NCBI RefSeq assembly: GCF_028389875.1
Contig: NC_084702.1
Location: 71,459,582 to 71,523,581, forward strand
Source: Rhea pennata
Taxonomy: Eukaryota; Chordata; Aves; Rheiformes; Rheidae
Direction of reading: 5' to 3'
Length of the DNA: 64,000 bases
Position numbers and translations under genes: made by a program. Under the pieces are notes generated by a model. That model was given only the letters and a program-made list of their open reading frames with translations, made no database searches and was not told the origin of the DNA. Below are positions 63,501 through 64,000 of this stretch, one piece after another; positions within the stretch are counted from its first letter, which is position 1, and each line of letters starts with the position of its first letter.

Positions 63501-64000
63501 TATGGAGGCAGATCAGCATCTGCCACTATGAAATGGAGCTGGCCAGCTCAGCAGAGGCAGCTGGAGGAGTTGCTTGCTTGTGCTGCTCTGGGACCTTGCC
63601 CACAGCGAGTGCTTCTGGAGCGTGGAGACCAAATGAGCTGGCTAGTTCTGGCAGCCAGAACTAGCTCCATTTGCTTTCTGCTGCACTGGCTTTCTTCCCC
63701 CATGTGGCACAACTTTCAGCCGCTGATACATGAGGAGAAACTCTTTTCTAATTGTTCCTGACTTCAGACTGCTGCCAGGTAAACAGCATGGAAATTAGTG
63801 GAGACAAGTAAATAATTTGTAAATAATCATTTATTTATTACTTTGCCCTCCTTTCTCTGCGCAAGCAAATTGCAAGGTGCCTCAGAAGCGCTCGCAATTT
63901 GGAGTGAGTTCTCTTGTGAAGCATTTTCCATTCCCTATGAATAACTTATGAACAGATCAGAGTGAATATTAAAGGCCTGAAAATCCAGAGACTTGCACCA
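42600..64000. other. Non-coding stretch, intergenic or intronic
   Basis: Only scattered frames of 60-210 codons occur, none with a known domain, signal peptide or consistent splice structure. A poly-C run of 14 lies at 44849-44862. AT-rich blocks stand out at about 60640-60760, 62250-62350 and 63770-63960. No tRNA, rRNA or recognisable microRNA hairpin was identified by eye. It could be a long intron of a gene starting outside the window. Confidence 0.45.
44849..44862. repeat. Poly-C run (14 C)
   Basis: An uninterrupted run of 14 C, continuing after one G into further C-rich sequence. Confidence 0.85.

Overview
The window is vertebrate nuclear DNA, most probably from a bird. The evidence is a diagnostic 3'-end fragment of a CR1 retrotransposon at about 2928-3178, two older CR1-like fragments, short introns, and several very GC-rich CpG-island stretches broken by long poly-G or poly-C runs. 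No bacterial, phage, CRISPR or plasmid feature was seen. Most long open frames lie in GC-rich DNA and are chance or shadow frames, so the genes had to be read as spliced exons.

The one gene identified with high confidence is IL11RA, the interleukin-11 receptor alpha chain, on the minus strand. Twelve coding exons from 25828 down to 20276 join with consistent phases into a 413-residue protein. It has a signal peptide, an Ig domain, two fibronectin-III domains with a WSEWS motif, a stalk, one membrane span and a 32-residue tail. A splice acceptor touches the ATG, so at least one untranslated exon must lie further right. A polyadenylation signal (AATAAA on the minus strand) sits about 0.5 kb past the stop.

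To the left a second gene runs on the plus strand from a CpG island at about 11.86-12.65 kb. Five small exons (12648 to 14611) with good splice sites and one GC-AG intron join into one open frame. The product is charged and helix-prone, and I do not recognise it. Two further candidate exons run to 15710 and its 3' end is not resolved. A near-perfect RFX-type X-box palindrome lies 250 bp upstream of its ATG, which hints at a ciliary or testis role. This gene and IL11RA converge.

Layout: 1-11.8 kb is non-coding with CR1 fragments, a poly-G run and a perfect 46-bp tandem duplication. 11.8-15.7 kb holds the unrecognised gene. 15.7-19.7 kb shows no supported gene. 19.7-25.8 kb is IL11RA. 25.8-42.6 kb is GC-rich, with CpG-island blocks, CA repeats, a degenerate minisatellite, poly-G tracts and five GGGGCC units, but no supported coding exon. 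42.6-64 kb is ordinary non-coding DNA, intergenic or intronic, with a few AT-rich blocks that could be conserved non-coding elements. By eye, none of the genes that flank IL11RA in mammals (GALT, SIGMAR1, DCTN3, CNTFR, CCL19/21/27) was found.
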